Assembly (NCBI RefSeq): GCF_019396385.1
Contig: NZ_JAHKRN010000007.1
Location: 124,001-188,000, forward strand
DNA from: Nonomuraea harbinensis
GTDB taxonomy: Bacteria; Actinomycetota; Actinomycetes; Streptosporangiales; Streptosporangiaceae
Direction of reading: 5' to 3'
DNA: 64,000 nt
Shown: positions 34,685 to 43,369 of the stretch, piece after piece
Layout of the letters: each line of letters starts with the position of its first letter
Numbering within the stretch: position 1 is the first letter of the stretch
Translations under genes and position numbers: made by a program
Notes under the pieces: generated by a model
What the model saw: only the letters and a program-made list of their open reading frames with translations
Told to the model about the DNA's origin: nothing
Database searches by the model: none

Positions 34685-34791
34685 TCGTCCGCGCCTAGAA
34701 CCTCTCGGGAAGTCTGCGCACCGGGGGCGCGTCGCGGGGAACCGCTCCCGGCTGTGGACGGGTCCGGCAAGAGTCCGGAAGAGGATGTCAG

Positions 34792-36297
34792 ATGATGAGA
34801 AGCACGTCCGTATTGGGACAGATGATCGCCCGGGTGGCCGATGACGACGACTACCGGCGCTGGGCGGGACAAGTAGAACGCGCCGGGTACTGCGTCCGGC
34901 CGATCCGGCTGTCCGGCACGGCGACGACGATCCATCAGGGGACCGGCGAGGTCGCGGCGCGTTATGACAGCTCCGATGAGCCGGGCGGGGTGCTGCTGGT
35001 GGCGTGCAAGGACCGCCGCGAAAGCGTGTGCCCGCCGTGCGCGGCCCGCTACCGCGCCGATGCCTGGCACGTGTTCGCCGCTGGGGTGAGGGCTGGCCGG
35101 GATGACGCTGCTCACGAGAGCGCTGATGAGAGCGCTGATGGGCTGGATCACGGGGATGAGCCGGGAGGCAACCCGATCGTGCTGGCCACCTTCACCGCGC
35201 CGAGCTTCGGCAAGGTGCACGCCTTCCGCGACGGCGGGATCTGCCGTGCCGTGCGGGGCGGACAGGGCGGCGAGCGTGGCAAGCGCGGTAAGGGCATGTG
35301 TGAGCACGGCAGGCCGTTAGGGTGCCCTGCGCGCCACGATGGCGCTGACGCGCTGGTCGGGGCTCCGCTGTGCGTGGACTGTGCGGACCTGGCCGGGCAA
35401 GTGCTGTGGAACGCGCACGTGGGTGAGCTGTGGCGGCGCACGGTGATCTATGTGTATCGGGCGCTGGCCGCGCTGGCTCCGGCCCTCGGCGGGCAGCCGG
35501 TCGGGGTGCGCCAAATCCGGGAACTGCTGCGGGTGTCGTATGTGAAGGTCGCCGAGTTCCAGCGGCGGGGCGTGGTGCACCTGCACGTGCTGGCGCGGCT
35601 GGACGGGGTGAACCCGGATGATCCGGATGCGGTGCTGCCCGCTCCGGCGTGGGCGGGCGTGGAACTGCTGACGGCGGCACTGCGACAGGCGGCCGGACGG
35701 GTGAACGTGGCCCTGCCCGTGGTGGACGCCCGCACGGCGGCAGTGGCGCGATGGGGCAGGCAACTGGACGTGCGGCTGGTGGCGGCCAGAGACGTGGACG
35801 CGGCACGGGTCGCGGGCTACCTGGCCAAGTACGCAACCAAGACCGTGTCCGACAGCGTGAGCGGTCTGCCCGCCTCCCGCCCTGCTGCGGGCGACGGGGG
35901 CGACGACGGTAGCGGCGGCAGGCTGGCGGGCCATGTGGCCGCGCTCACGGCGACGGTGCGCAAGCTGGCACGCCTGGCCACCTGCCGGACACTTCGGCTG
36001 GCCCGCCACGTGCACACGCTGGGGTTCCGGGGGCATGTCACGTCCAAGAGCCGCCGCTACTCCACCACCTTCACCGCGCTGCGTGAGCGGCGGCGGGCCT
36101 GGCGGCGGGCACAAGCCGGGCAGGATCGGGGTCACGACCCGTGGGCGCACGATGGCGGCGGGGCGATGGTCGTGGTCGGCGACTGGAAGATAGCCGGTAT
36201 CGGGTACCACACGTTCGGGGATCGGGTGCTGGCCGATGTGCTGGGGCGTGAGCATCGCCAAGCGCGTCAGGCGATGCGTCTGGGCCTGACCGAATAG
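34792..36297 (+). CDS. RepSA-type replication initiator
   Basis: 501 aa. A Cys cluster ('ESVCPPCAARYRADAW', later 'CEHGRPLGCPARH' and 'CVDCADL') fits the zinc-binding region of RepSA/pSAM2-type initiators. 'GVVHLHVLARLD' contains the H-x-H metal site of HUH endonucleases, and 'VAGYLAKYATKTV' carries the conserved Tyr/Lys region. 'GFRGHVTSKSRRYSTTF' is also characteristic. It would nick and initiate rolling-circle replication of the excised element. A short Glu/Ser/Ala/Asp repeat near residue 108 is unusual. The following 36298-36599 interval shows no gene. Confidence 0.88.
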   Translation: MMRSTSVLGQMIARVADDDDYRRWAGQVERAGYCVRPIRLSGTATTIHQGTGEVAARYDSSDEPGGVLLVACKDRRESVCPPCAARYRADAWHVFAAGVRAGRDDAAHESADESADGLDHGDEPGGNPIVLATFTAPSFGKVHAFRDGGICRAVRGGQGGERGKRGKGMCEHGRPLGCPARHDGADALVGAPLCVDCADLAGQVLWNAHVGELWRRTVIYVYRALAALAPALGGQPVGVRQIRELLRVSYVKVAEFQRRGVVHLHVLARLDGVNPDDPDAVLPAPAWAGVELLTAALRQAAGRVNVALPVVDARTAAVARWGRQLDVRLVAARDVDAARVAGYLAKYATKTVSDSVSGLPASRPAAGDGGDDGSGGRLAGHVAALTATVRKLARLATCRTLRLARHVHTLGFRGHVTSKSRRYSTTFTALRERRRAWRRAQAGQDRGHDPWAHDGGGAMVVVGDWKIAGIGYHTFGDRVLADVLGREHRQARQAMRLGLTE

Positions 36298-36599
36298 CCA
36301 GCGCATACGGCGTGCCGGCGACTGCGGCGCGTGCGCGCACCTGGGAAAACGTGCCGTAGGCACCACTGTGGAAGGTCTTCGCTGTTCGGGGTTGGCCCTT
36401 CTTCCCCGGCGTCTCACCTGCGCCTGATCGACGGCGCGCAACCACTCTCGGCAGGGTGGGTGGGTGGGCTGCCTGGCCGCTGTCCGACAGCACTCATTAA
36501 ACGATCACGGGGCGGCCTGCCCTGATTCCGGGCTGCGCTGATCACTGGCGCGGGAACGGTGCGGGGCCTGGTCTGCCGGTCGAGACAGGCGGCAAGGGG

Positions 36600-36770
36600 A
36601 TGGATGGGCGAGACAGGACGGAAGATCAGCGGTTACCCGGACAGGAGCACGCGGCGGACGTGCCGACGGGGCCGACAGACGGCGACGATGACAAGATCAC
36701 GGCCATGGTGCGGGGCTGGCCTCCGCTGACGGAAAGCCAGCGTGAACGGCTCGCGCTGCTGCTGCGCTAG
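36600..36770 (+). CDS. 56-aa small acidic protein between rep and int
   Basis: An ATG at 36600 opens 56 codons to TAG at 36770: 'MDGRDRTEDQRLPGQEHAAD', a Gly/Asp linker, then 'WPPLTESQRERLALLLR'. The C-terminal P-x-L-T-x-x-Q-R-x-R-L-A-L-L-L motif is typical of tiny proteins next to rep/int genes in actinomycete elements. AAGGGG abuts the ATG. It could be an excision accessory factor, but that is speculation. Confidence 0.6.
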   Translation: MDGRDRTEDQRLPGQEHAADVPTGPTDGDDDKITAMVRGWPPLTESQRERLALLLR

Positions 36771-36789
36771 CTGCCCTGCGATCAGGGCA

Positions 36790-36822
36790 TGCCCCCGCCG
36801 GGTGCGATCGTCGGCGGGGGCA
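36790..36822. terminator. bidirectional terminator between small gene and int
   Basis: Perfect 11-bp stem TGCCCCCGCCG/CGGCGGGGGCA (36790-36800 with 36812-36822), 11-nt loop, between the converging 56-aa gene and the integrase gene. Confidence 0.8.
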
Positions 36823-36830
36823 CGCGCGCG

Positions 36831-38378
36831 TTACGCGGCCACCGGCATACCGGGCTGGGGAGGGGTCGGCGTGTTCGGGCTGATGGTCACGCATTCCTCC
36901 ACGGGGACGTTGCGGCGGCGACCGGGCGGGATGACCTTGACCGTGACCAACAGTTTCAGGATCTCCCGCTTGCGGCCCAGTGACAGGCCGTCCCACGTGC
37001 GCTGCGCGTCGTCGGAGGTGGCGAACTCGGCCAACGGGCTGTCCGAGGTGACCTGCCTCAAGATCTGCCGGATCTCCTCGATCCGGGCCATGGCGGTAGC
37101 GATCGCCTCGTCGGCGGTCTCCTCGTCCCACTTGCGCAGCGTGACCTTACGGGCCGCGTTCTTCTTCGCCTGGTTCAACGTCACGATCTCCTCGCGCAAC
37201 GCGGCGGCGTCCACGTCCACATTCACCGGGAGGAGATCGTGAACATCCTCGCGCGACAGCCGCTTGATCAATACGCGCGCCAGGTAGGCGTCCAGCTCTT
37301 CTGCCTTGGGCAAGCTGTGATCCTTGCTGCGGCACCGGTAAACGGGCTCTCCCCGGCTGTTCCTGCGCACGCTCGCGACCGTGCCGTCATCGCACCGGCC
37401 ACACAACACGATCAGCGAACCAAGCCACTTGGGCGTGTTGCCAGGGCTGGTCTTCCGCGAAGGGTCGGCGAACAACGTGATCAAAGCCTGTCGCGTGTCC
37501 TCCGGGATGATCGCGGGGTAGGCGTCCCGTCGAATGATCTTTCCCTGGTAGACGGCGTGACCCGACGTACGCGGGTGCGTCAAGATCTGCTTGACCGTGC
37601 GCGCGGTCCAGCCCTGCGCCTCGATGACCTTGCCGTGACGCTTCAAGGTCCGCCCGTCGGTCTGGCTGACGGTCTGGACGCCCCGCCTGGCCATGTCCCT
37701 CAACACTTGATCAGTCGGCACCCCTGCCAACAGATCTTTGGCCCATCGCCTGATCTCGGCTGCCTCATCTTCCCGGTGCCGGGTCATGTCGAGCACGGGC
37801 CGGTCCTCGTAACGGCGCTCAGAGATCGGGGCCTTGGGATTGACGCACACCGACCGGACACGACCGGTGTCCACGCCCCAACCGTAGGGACGGACGCCAC
37901 CGCCGTAGGCACCGTTGCGGGCCTGGCGCTTACGGGCGTCGCTGACGCGCTCGCCCCGGTGGTCGCTCTCGTAGCTGGCGCTCAACGTGTCGGCCACCAG
38001 CTCCTTACGCCCGGCGGCCTTCTCCAGGTTGTAGAACGACCCTTTCATGCCGCTGTACAGCTTGACCTTGCAGGCACGCGCGACCTTGATGAACTGCGTC
38101 ACTTCCTCGACGTCGCGGTGCAACCGGTCCGCGTGCCGAACGATGATCAGCCGGACCTTACCGGCGGCCATGTCCGACAACAGGCGCTGATAGTCGGGCC
38201 GCTCCACACCGGAGAACGCAGACAGATCGTTGTCGACGTAGGTCGCCGTGATCTCCTCGCCCAGCTCCTCCGCCGACTCGATGTTCTCCAGGTGCTGAGT
38301 CTCGACCCCTTCGGCGTCGCCGCGCTTGTCGTAGGAGATCCGGCAGTAGTCCACGATGGCGGCGGTTGCGGGGGACAT
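36831..38378 (-). CDS. int: large serine recombinase (site-specific integrase)
   Basis: 515 aa. The resolvase domain begins 'AAIVDYCRISYDKRGDAEGV' with catalytic Ser15, then 'LIIVRHADRLHRDVEE'. The recombinase domain follows ('RKRQARNGAYGGGVRPYGW', 'WTARTVKQILTHPRTSGHAV'). A zinc-ribbon-like Cys set ('LCGRC', then 'YRCRSKDH') and a coiled-coil/C-terminal region ('LREEIVTLNQAKKNAARKV') complete the large-serine-integrase plan. The gene starts 53 nt from the attR arm, and AAGGAGG lies upstream of its ATG. It would catalyse attP x attB integration into the ABC ATPase gene. Excision normally needs a directionality factor, not identified here. Confidence 0.95.
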   Translation of the reverse strand: MSPATAAIVDYCRISYDKRGDAEGVETQHLENIESAEELGEEITATYVDNDLSAFSGVERPDYQRLLSDMAAGKVRLIIVRHADRLHRDVEEVTQFIKVARACKVKLYSGMKGSFYNLEKAAGRKELVADTLSASYESDHRGERVSDARKRQARNGAYGGGVRPYGWGVDTGRVRSVCVNPKAPISERRYEDRPVLDMTRHREDEAAEIRRWAKDLLAGVPTDQVLRDMARRGVQTVSQTDGRTLKRHGKVIEAQGWTARTVKQILTHPRTSGHAVYQGKIIRRDAYPAIIPEDTRQALITLFADPSRKTSPGNTPKWLGSLIVLCGRCDDGTVASVRRNSRGEPVYRCRSKDHSLPKAEELDAYLARVLIKRLSREDVHDLLPVNVDVDAAALREEIVTLNQAKKNAARKVTLRKWDEETADEAIATAMARIEEIRQILRQVTSDSPLAEFATSDDAQRTWDGLSLGRKREILKLLVTVKVIPPGRRRNVPVEECVTISPNTPTPPQPGMPVAA

Positions 38379-38430
38379 GGGCGGAACCTCCTTGATCTGG
38401 GGCTTCGTGACCGTTCTATCTCGATTATGT

Positions 38431-38470
38431 GCCCCAAACCGTTAGTCGTGAAGTCGACGACCATGCGGCT
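38431..38470 (+). other. attR of the integrative element
   Basis: Element half GCCCCAAACCGTTAG (38431-38445), spacer, shared AAG (38451-38453), then the host ATPase codons TCG ACG ACC ATG. With attL this rebuilds attP as two inverted 15-bp arms around 12 central bases (TCGTGAAGCCTG), and attB as uninterrupted Walker A sequence. Confidence 0.85.
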
Positions 38471-39056
38471 GATCCTCGGCCTCGATGCCCCCACCTCGGG
38501 CGAGGTGCTGGTCAACGGCAAGCGCTACACCACTTTCCTCACACCCATGCGCGAGGTCGGCGCCCTGCTCGACGCCGGCGCCGTCCACGGAGGCCGGAGC
38601 GCCCGCGACCATCTCCTCTGCCTGGCCCGCACCAACGGCATCGGCCCTCGGCGTGTGACCGAGCTGCTGGAGCGCGTCGGCCTCGACGGCGTCGCCCGCA
38701 AGCATGTGGGCGGCTTCTCGCTCGGCATGAAGCAGCGCCTCGGCATCGCCGCGGCACTGCTCGGCGACCCCGGTGTGCTGATCTTCGACGAGCCGGTCAA
38801 CGGGCTCGATCCCGACGGCGTCCGCTGGATCCGCGACCTGGTGCGCTCGCTGGCCACCCAAGGCAGGACGATCCTGCTCTCCAGCCATCTGATGAGCGAG
38901 ATGGCGCTGACCGCCGACCGCATCGTCATCGTGAGCAGGGGCAAGCTGATCGCTGAGGCCACGGTCGAGGAGCTCACCGCTCGCCATCCCTCCCTGGAGG
39001 ACGCCTATCTCGCGCTCACCGCGAGCAGCGCCGGACACCGGGCGGGCAGACCATGA
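38454..39056 (+). pseudogene. ABC transporter ATPase, C-terminal 200 residues, separated from its N-terminus
   Basis: In frame from 'STTMRLILGLDAPTSGEVLV', through the ABC signature variant 'GGFSLGMKQRLGIAAAL' and Walker B 'VLIFDEPVNGLDPDG', to 'ILLSSHLMSEMALTADRIVI' (H-loop). The host start and Walker A lie at 26014-26133. An ATG contributed by the element (38427) opens the same frame. A P-loop-less polypeptide starting 'MCPKPLVVK' could therefore be made, but it would not hydrolyse ATP. ATGA overlap with the permease gene. Reunited, the protein is a 240-aa exporter-type ATPase. Confidence 0.9.
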
Positions 39057-39832
39057 GACACGTCCTGCCGGCCGAGTGGCTCAAGCTCCACTCCGTACGT
39101 TCGAGCCGGCTCGCCATCCTGCTGGCCCTCGGCGGGGTCCTGCTCGGTTTCGGCATAGCGCAGATGGCGGTCGGCATGTACGACAGCGCGTCTCCGGCTC
39201 AGCAGGCCAGGGCCCGCATCGCGGAGCTGGAGGAGGTCGTGCTGATCGTTCCCCAGCTCAGCCTCGGCATCCTCGGCGTGCTGGCCATGACCTCGGAGTA
39301 CGCGACCGGGCTGATCAGGACCAGCTTGACCGTGGTCCCCCGGCGCTGGCCGGTGCTGACGGCCAAGGCTGCGGTCGTCGGCGTGATCGGGCTGGTGACA
39401 GGGCCGGTGGTGGTCTTCGGCACGCACCTCGTGTGCCGCTGGGTCATCGGCGATCGCTTCTCCGGCCTCTACCAGGCGCCGTTCTCCGGCAAGCTGCCGC
39501 TGCTGGTCGCCCTCAGTCTGACCGTGCCGGTGTTCGCGCTACTGGGGCTGGGCCTGGGAACGATCCTGCGCTCCACCGCAGGCGGGATCACCCTGCTGGT
39601 AGGGCTCGTCTACGTCATCCCCATGATCGTGGGCAACCTCCCCGGACCGTGGAACGAGTGGCTCGGCTCGGTGATGATCAGCGCCCTTGCCCGCCAGATC
39701 AGTGGTGACCTGACCACCCCGGGCCTCTACGGCACCTCGCTGCCGCCGCCGATGGCAGCCGTTCTCCTGGCCTGTTACGCGGTGCTCCCCGTGCTCGCGG
39801 GCCTGTGGCTGCTGCAACGGCGAGACGCCTGA
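39053..39832 (+). CDS. ABC-2 type transporter permease
   Basis: 259 aa. Starts 'MRHVLPAEWLKLHSVRSSRL', typical of ABC-2 permeases paired with exporter ATPases. Six hydrophobic segments follow, e.g. 'AILLALGGVLLGFGIAQMAV', 'AAVVGVIGLVTGPVVVFGTH' and 'AVLLACYAVLPVLAGLWLLQ'. The conserved 'EYATGLIRTSLTVVPRR' motif is the cytoplasmic coupling segment. The gene is intact but cut off from its native promoter by the 12.3-kb element. Confidence 0.88.
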   Translation: MRHVLPAEWLKLHSVRSSRLAILLALGGVLLGFGIAQMAVGMYDSASPAQQARARIAELEEVVLIVPQLSLGILGVLAMTSEYATGLIRTSLTVVPRRWPVLTAKAAVVGVIGLVTGPVVVFGTHLVCRWVIGDRFSGLYQAPFSGKLPLLVALSLTVPVFALLGLGLGTILRSTAGGITLLVGLVYVIPMIVGNLPGPWNEWLGSVMISALARQISGDLTTPGLYGTSLPPPMAAVLLACYAVLPVLAGLWLLQRRDA

Positions 39833-39884
39833 CGACACGGCGACGCCGTATGCCATACGACGGCAGGCACCGGCCCGATCCACT

Positions 39885-40600
39885 CGCCGGCAGCGTAGCG
39901 ATCGTCTGAAGGAGGCCTGCCAGGTGATGATCAGACTGCTGCGGCAGGAGCCCGCCACAGTGCATGGCGAGCGATTCCAGCTCATCGGCACCCGCAGCGG
40001 GAGCGCGCCGACGCAACGGCCCCATCCGCCTATCGGCATCGGAAGCAGCGGCGAGAAGCGTACACCGCGGATCACCACGCGCCATGCCCAGCCCTGGACT
40101 TCAACATTGTCACCATCGAGCAGTTCCGCCGCGCGAATGACATGCTCCGTCGGCTCCGCACCGACGCGGGACGGGACCTATCAACGCCGCGCGGACGCCG
40201 GACAGAACCCATTAACACCGTGCCGACGCGGGACAGGACCCATCGACACCGCGCAGACACCGGACAGAACCCATCAACACCGCGCCGACCCGGGACGGGA
40301 CCCATCAACACCGTGCCGATACGTAACGGGACCCATCAACACCGTGCCGATGCGTAATGGGACCCATCGACGCCGCGCGAGCTCAGGGCGGGAACCGTCC
40401 AACAGCCGGACTTCCTGCCAGGTGCACCATGACGGGGACTCGGCCGCAGCCGCACGCGCGTTCGCCGAGGCCGGAGCGGACCTCATGATTGTCCACTTGC
40501 GAACCCGTACCACCCGCTGGCGGCAGCCCTGCAGAGGAGCTTGCCCGGCCACAAGCCCATCCCCTCAAGCTCACCCAACGTGGCGAGACAGGACGTGAAG
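39885..40600 (+). pseudogene. decayed LLM-class flavin (F420)-dependent oxidoreductase
   Basis: Family-like pieces occur in three frames. The first is 'SDRLKEACQVMIRLLRQEPA', 'TVHGERFQLIG' and 'RPHPPIGIGSSGEKRT' (39890-40060). After a frameshift comes 'TADHHAPCPALDFN' to 'NDMLRRLRTDAGRD' (to about 40170). A minisatellite follows, then 'HDGDSAAAARAFAEAGADLM' with another frameshift near 40505 ('PYHPLAAALQRSL'). These are the C-terminal half of a luciferase-like monooxygenase. The N-terminal barrel half is missing. Broken by two frameshifts and the 31-bp array, it is clearly non-functional. Confidence 0.72.
40170..40405. repeat. 31-bp tandem repeat array, seven units plus a partial
   Basis: Units start at 40170, 40201, 40232, 40263, 40294, 40325 and 40356, each [GA]A[CT][GA]G[GA]ACCCAT[CT]-like at the 5' end followed by AACACCG[TC]GCCGA. 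Divergence is mostly at third positions within the tail. The array lies exactly between two conserved blocks of the LLM pseudogene. The rest of 40600-40711 has no gene. Confidence 0.9.
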
Positions 40601-40711
40601 ATCCTTATGTACTTCGGTCAGGGCTGGGAACGCCTTCTCAGCACGAAGATCAACACACCCTTCGTCCCGCCGGTACGGCAGGCGGGTGTGCCTGCCGTAC
40701 CGGTGCGTTGC

Positions 40712-42397
40712 TCAGACCTCGACCACCACAGGGATGATCATCGGGCGGCGGCGGTAGGTGTCGCTCACCCAGCGCCCCACCGTGCGGCGCACCACACGAC
40801 GGATCTCCTGCATGTCGACCACCCCGTCGGCGGCCTTGTCCTGGAGAGCCCTCTCGATCTGCGGGATGAACTCCTCGAACTGCGCCGGGTCGATGCCCGA
40901 GCCGCGCGCGTGGATCTCAGGCCCGGCGGTGAGCTTGCCGGTGCTCGAGTCGACCACGACGACGACGGAGATGAACCCCTCGTCGCCCAGGATCCTGCGG
41001 TCCTTCAGCGACACGTCCGTGATCTCGCCGACCGACGAGCCGTCCACGTACACGTAACCGGCGTGCACCGCGCCGACGATCTTGGCGCGGCCGTTGACGA
41101 GGTCGACGACGACGCCGTCCTCGGCGATCACGATGTGGTCCTCGGGCACGCCGGTGAGCGAGGCCAGCTTGGCGTGCGCCCGCAGGTGCCGCCACTCTCC
41201 GTGAACCGGCATGAAGTTGGAGGGCCGGGTCAGGTTCAGCACGTAGAGCAGCTCGCCGGCTGCCGCGTGACCGGAGACGTGCACCTTGGCGTTGCCCTTG
41301 TGCACGACGCGGGCGCCCCACCGGGAGAGCCCGTTGATCACCTTGTTGACCGCGGTCTCGTTACCCGGCACCAGCGACGACGCGAGCAGGACCGTGTCGC
41401 CCTCGGTGATGCGGATGGGATGGTCGCGGTTCGCCATCCTCGACAGAGCCGCCATCGGCTCGCCCTGAGAGCCGGTGCAGATCAGCACGACGTCCTGCGG
41501 CGGCCACTGCTCGATGTCGCGAGAGTCGACGACGAGGTCCGGCGGCACGTTGAGGTAGCCCAGGTCGCGGGCGACCCCCATGTTGCGCACCATCGAGCGG
41601 CCGACGAGCGCGACCTTGCGGCCGTGCTTGGCCGCGGCGTCGATGACCTGCTGGATGCGGTGGACGTGCGAGGCGAAGCTCGCCACGATCACACGCTGCT
41701 CGGAGGTACGGATGACCTCGTCGATGACCGGGCCGATCTCCCGCTCACTGGTGACGAACCCCGGCACTTCGGCGTTCGTCGAGTCGGACATCAGCAGGTC
41801 GACGCCCTCGCTGCCGAGCCGGGCGAACCCGCCCAGGTCGGTGAGCCTGCCGTCGCTCGGCAACTGGTCCATCCGGAAGTCGCCGGTGTGGAGCACGATG
41901 CCGGCGGGCGTCCTGATCGCCACCGCCAGAGCATCCGGGATGGAGTGGTTGACCGCCAGGAACTCGCAGTCGAACGGCCCCAGCGTGCGCCGCTCACCCT
42001 CCACCACCTGGTTCTTCACCGGCTGGATCCGGTGTTCGGTGAGCTTCGCCTCGATCAGCGCCAAGGTGAGCTTGGAGCCGACGAGGGGAATGTCCCGCCG
42101 CTCGCGCAGCAGGTAGGGCACCGCCCCGATGTGATCCTCGTGGGCGTGTGTCAGGACGATGGCCTCGATCTGGTCGAGCCGGTCCCTGATGTAGTCGAAG
42201 TCGGGCAGGATCAGGTCGACACCCGGCTGTTCGGGCTCGGGGAAGAGCACCCCGCAGTCGACGATCAGCAGCCGGCCGTCGTACTCGAAGACCGCCATGT
42301 TTCTGCCGATCTCACCCAGCCCGCCCAGCGCGACGATACGCAGGCCGCCTTCAGGCAGCGCCGGAGGAGGGCCGAGATCAGGATGCGGATGGCTCAT
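40712..42397 (-). CDS. rnj: ribonuclease J
   Basis: 561 aa beta-CASP metallo-beta-lactamase ribonuclease. Metal-binding 'THAHEDHIG' (His84, His86, Asp88, His89), 'GDFRMDQLPSDG', 'SDSTNAEVPGF' and the beta-CASP block 'VALVGRSMVRNMGVA', then 'HVSGHAAAGELLYVLNL'. It processes and degrades RNA with 5'-exonuclease and endonuclease activity in the cytoplasm. Located 54 nt downstream of dapA, the conserved actinobacterial dapA-rnj order. Confidence 0.96.
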   Translation of the reverse strand: MSHPHPDLGPPPALPEGGLRIVALGGLGEIGRNMAVFEYDGRLLIVDCGVLFPEPEQPGVDLILPDFDYIRDRLDQIEAIVLTHAHEDHIGAVPYLLRERRDIPLVGSKLTLALIEAKLTEHRIQPVKNQVVEGERRTLGPFDCEFLAVNHSIPDALAVAIRTPAGIVLHTGDFRMDQLPSDGRLTDLGGFARLGSEGVDLLMSDSTNAEVPGFVTSEREIGPVIDEVIRTSEQRVIVASFASHVHRIQQVIDAAAKHGRKVALVGRSMVRNMGVARDLGYLNVPPDLVVDSRDIEQWPPQDVVLICTGSQGEPMAALSRMANRDHPIRITEGDTVLLASSLVPGNETAVNKVINGLSRWGARVVHKGNAKVHVSGHAAAGELLYVLNLTRPSNFMPVHGEWRHLRAHAKLASLTGVPEDHIVIAEDGVVVDLVNGRAKIVGAVHAGYVYVDGSSVGEITDVSLKDRRILGDEGFISVVVVVDSSTGKLTAGPEIHARGSGIDPAQFEEFIPQIERALQDKAADGVVDMQEIRRVVRRTVGRWVSDTYRRRPMIIPVVVEV

Positions 42398-42451
42398 GCC
42401 CGGCCCCCATGGTCAAATCGCGTTCTCAAAACTCGCAATTCCTCCCCGTTT

Positions 42452-43369
42452 CTAGATATCTGCCAACTTCACCCCGCCGGCCACCAGGCAAGCACGCAGC
42501 TCGGCGATTTGCTTTTCCGTCGCGGGCACGAGCGGCAGGCGCACGGGCCCGACCGGCATGCCGACCATGTCCAGTGCGGCCTTCGTCATGATCGCGCCGC
42601 CCGCGCTCATCATGATCCCTTCGACCACGGGCGCCACCTGGCGGTGGATCGCGCGTGCCTGCTCGACATCGCCGTTGCGATGGAGCTGGATCATGCGGGC
42701 GAGCTGGGCGCCCACCACGTGCCCGATCACGCTGACGAAGCCCGCCGCGCCGAGCGAGAGCCAGGCCAGGTTGAGCAGGTCGTCGCCGGAGTAGAAGACG
42801 AGATCGGTGGCGATCATCACCTGGCTGCCGCCGAAGAGGTCGCCCTTGGCGTCCTTGACGGCGACGATGCGGTCGTGCTGAGCCAGCCTGATCAGCGTCG
42901 TCGTCTTGATCGGCACGCCACTGCGCCCCGGAATGTCATAGAGCATGACCGGGAGTTCCGTCGCGTCGGCCACGGCGGTGAAGTGCCGGTACAAACCCTC
43001 CTGGGGAGGCTTGCTGTAGTAAGGGGTCACCACGAGGAGGCCGTGAGCGCCTTCGCGCGCGGCCTGCCGCGCGAGCTCGACGCTGTGGCGGGTGTCATTG
43101 GTGCCGGCCCCGGCCACCACGGTCGCCCGGTCGCCGACGGCCTCGAGGACCGTGCTGAGCAGGCGGGCCTTCTCCTCGTCGGAGGTGGTGGGGGATTCGC
43201 CGGTCGTCCCGCTGACGATCAGGCCGTCGTTGTGCTGCTCGTCCACCAGATAGGTGGCGAGCCGCCGCGCCGCCTGGTAGTCGACCGCGCCATCAGACGT
43301 GAACGGCGTGACCATGGCGGTCAGCATGCGGCCGAAGGGCGCGTCGGAGGTTCCTGTTGGCGATGCCAT
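42452..43369 (-). CDS. dapA: 4-hydroxy-tetrahydrodipicolinate synthase
   Basis: 305 aa from ATG 43369; the frame extends 15 codons further, but DapA N-termini start close to 'GRMLTAMVTPF'. Signature 'SGTTGESPTTSDEEKARL', Tyr in 'LPVMLYDIPGRSGV' and Schiff-base Lys in 'IVAVKDAKGD'. It condenses pyruvate with aspartate semialdehyde (EC 4.3.3.7) for lysine and meso-diaminopimelate synthesis. dapB is 12 kb away on the same strand. Confidence 0.95.
   Translation of the reverse strand: MASPTGTSDAPFGRMLTAMVTPFTSDGAVDYQAARRLATYLVDEQHNDGLIVSGTTGESPTTSDEEKARLLSTVLEAVGDRATVVAGAGTNDTRHSVELARQAAREGAHGLLVVTPYYSKPPQEGLYRHFTAVADATELPVMLYDIPGRSGVPIKTTTLIRLAQHDRIVAVKDAKGDLFGGSQVMIATDLVFYSGDDLLNLAWLSLGAAGFVSVIGHVVGAQLARMIQLHRNGDVEQARAIHRQVAPVVEGIMMSAGGAIMTKAALDMVGMPVGPVRLPLVPATEKQIAELRACLVAGGVKLADI

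Larger units (their letters stand above)
26131..38453. mobile_element. 12.32-kb actinomycete integrative (AICE-like) element with serine integrase
   Basis: Bounded by AAG at 26131-26133 and 38451-38453, with host ATPase sequence exactly continuous across the ends. Contents are XRE regulator, DUF574 methyltransferase, three small hypotheticals, STAS protein, SCO3933-like regulator, split FtsK-type translocase, secreted protein, RepSA-like initiator, 56-aa protein and large serine integrase next to attR. Rep, translocase and integrase are the hallmark module set of AICEs, which excise, replicate and transfer double-stranded DNA. No Nudix or KorSA gene and no recombination directionality factor was recognised. 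Most described AICEs use tyrosine integrases at tRNA genes; this one does not. Confidence 0.92.

Noticed and set aside
26131..38453. Prophage
   Set aside because: No capsid, terminase, portal or tail genes; Rep, FtsK-type translocase and SCO3933-like genes point to a conjugative integrative element.
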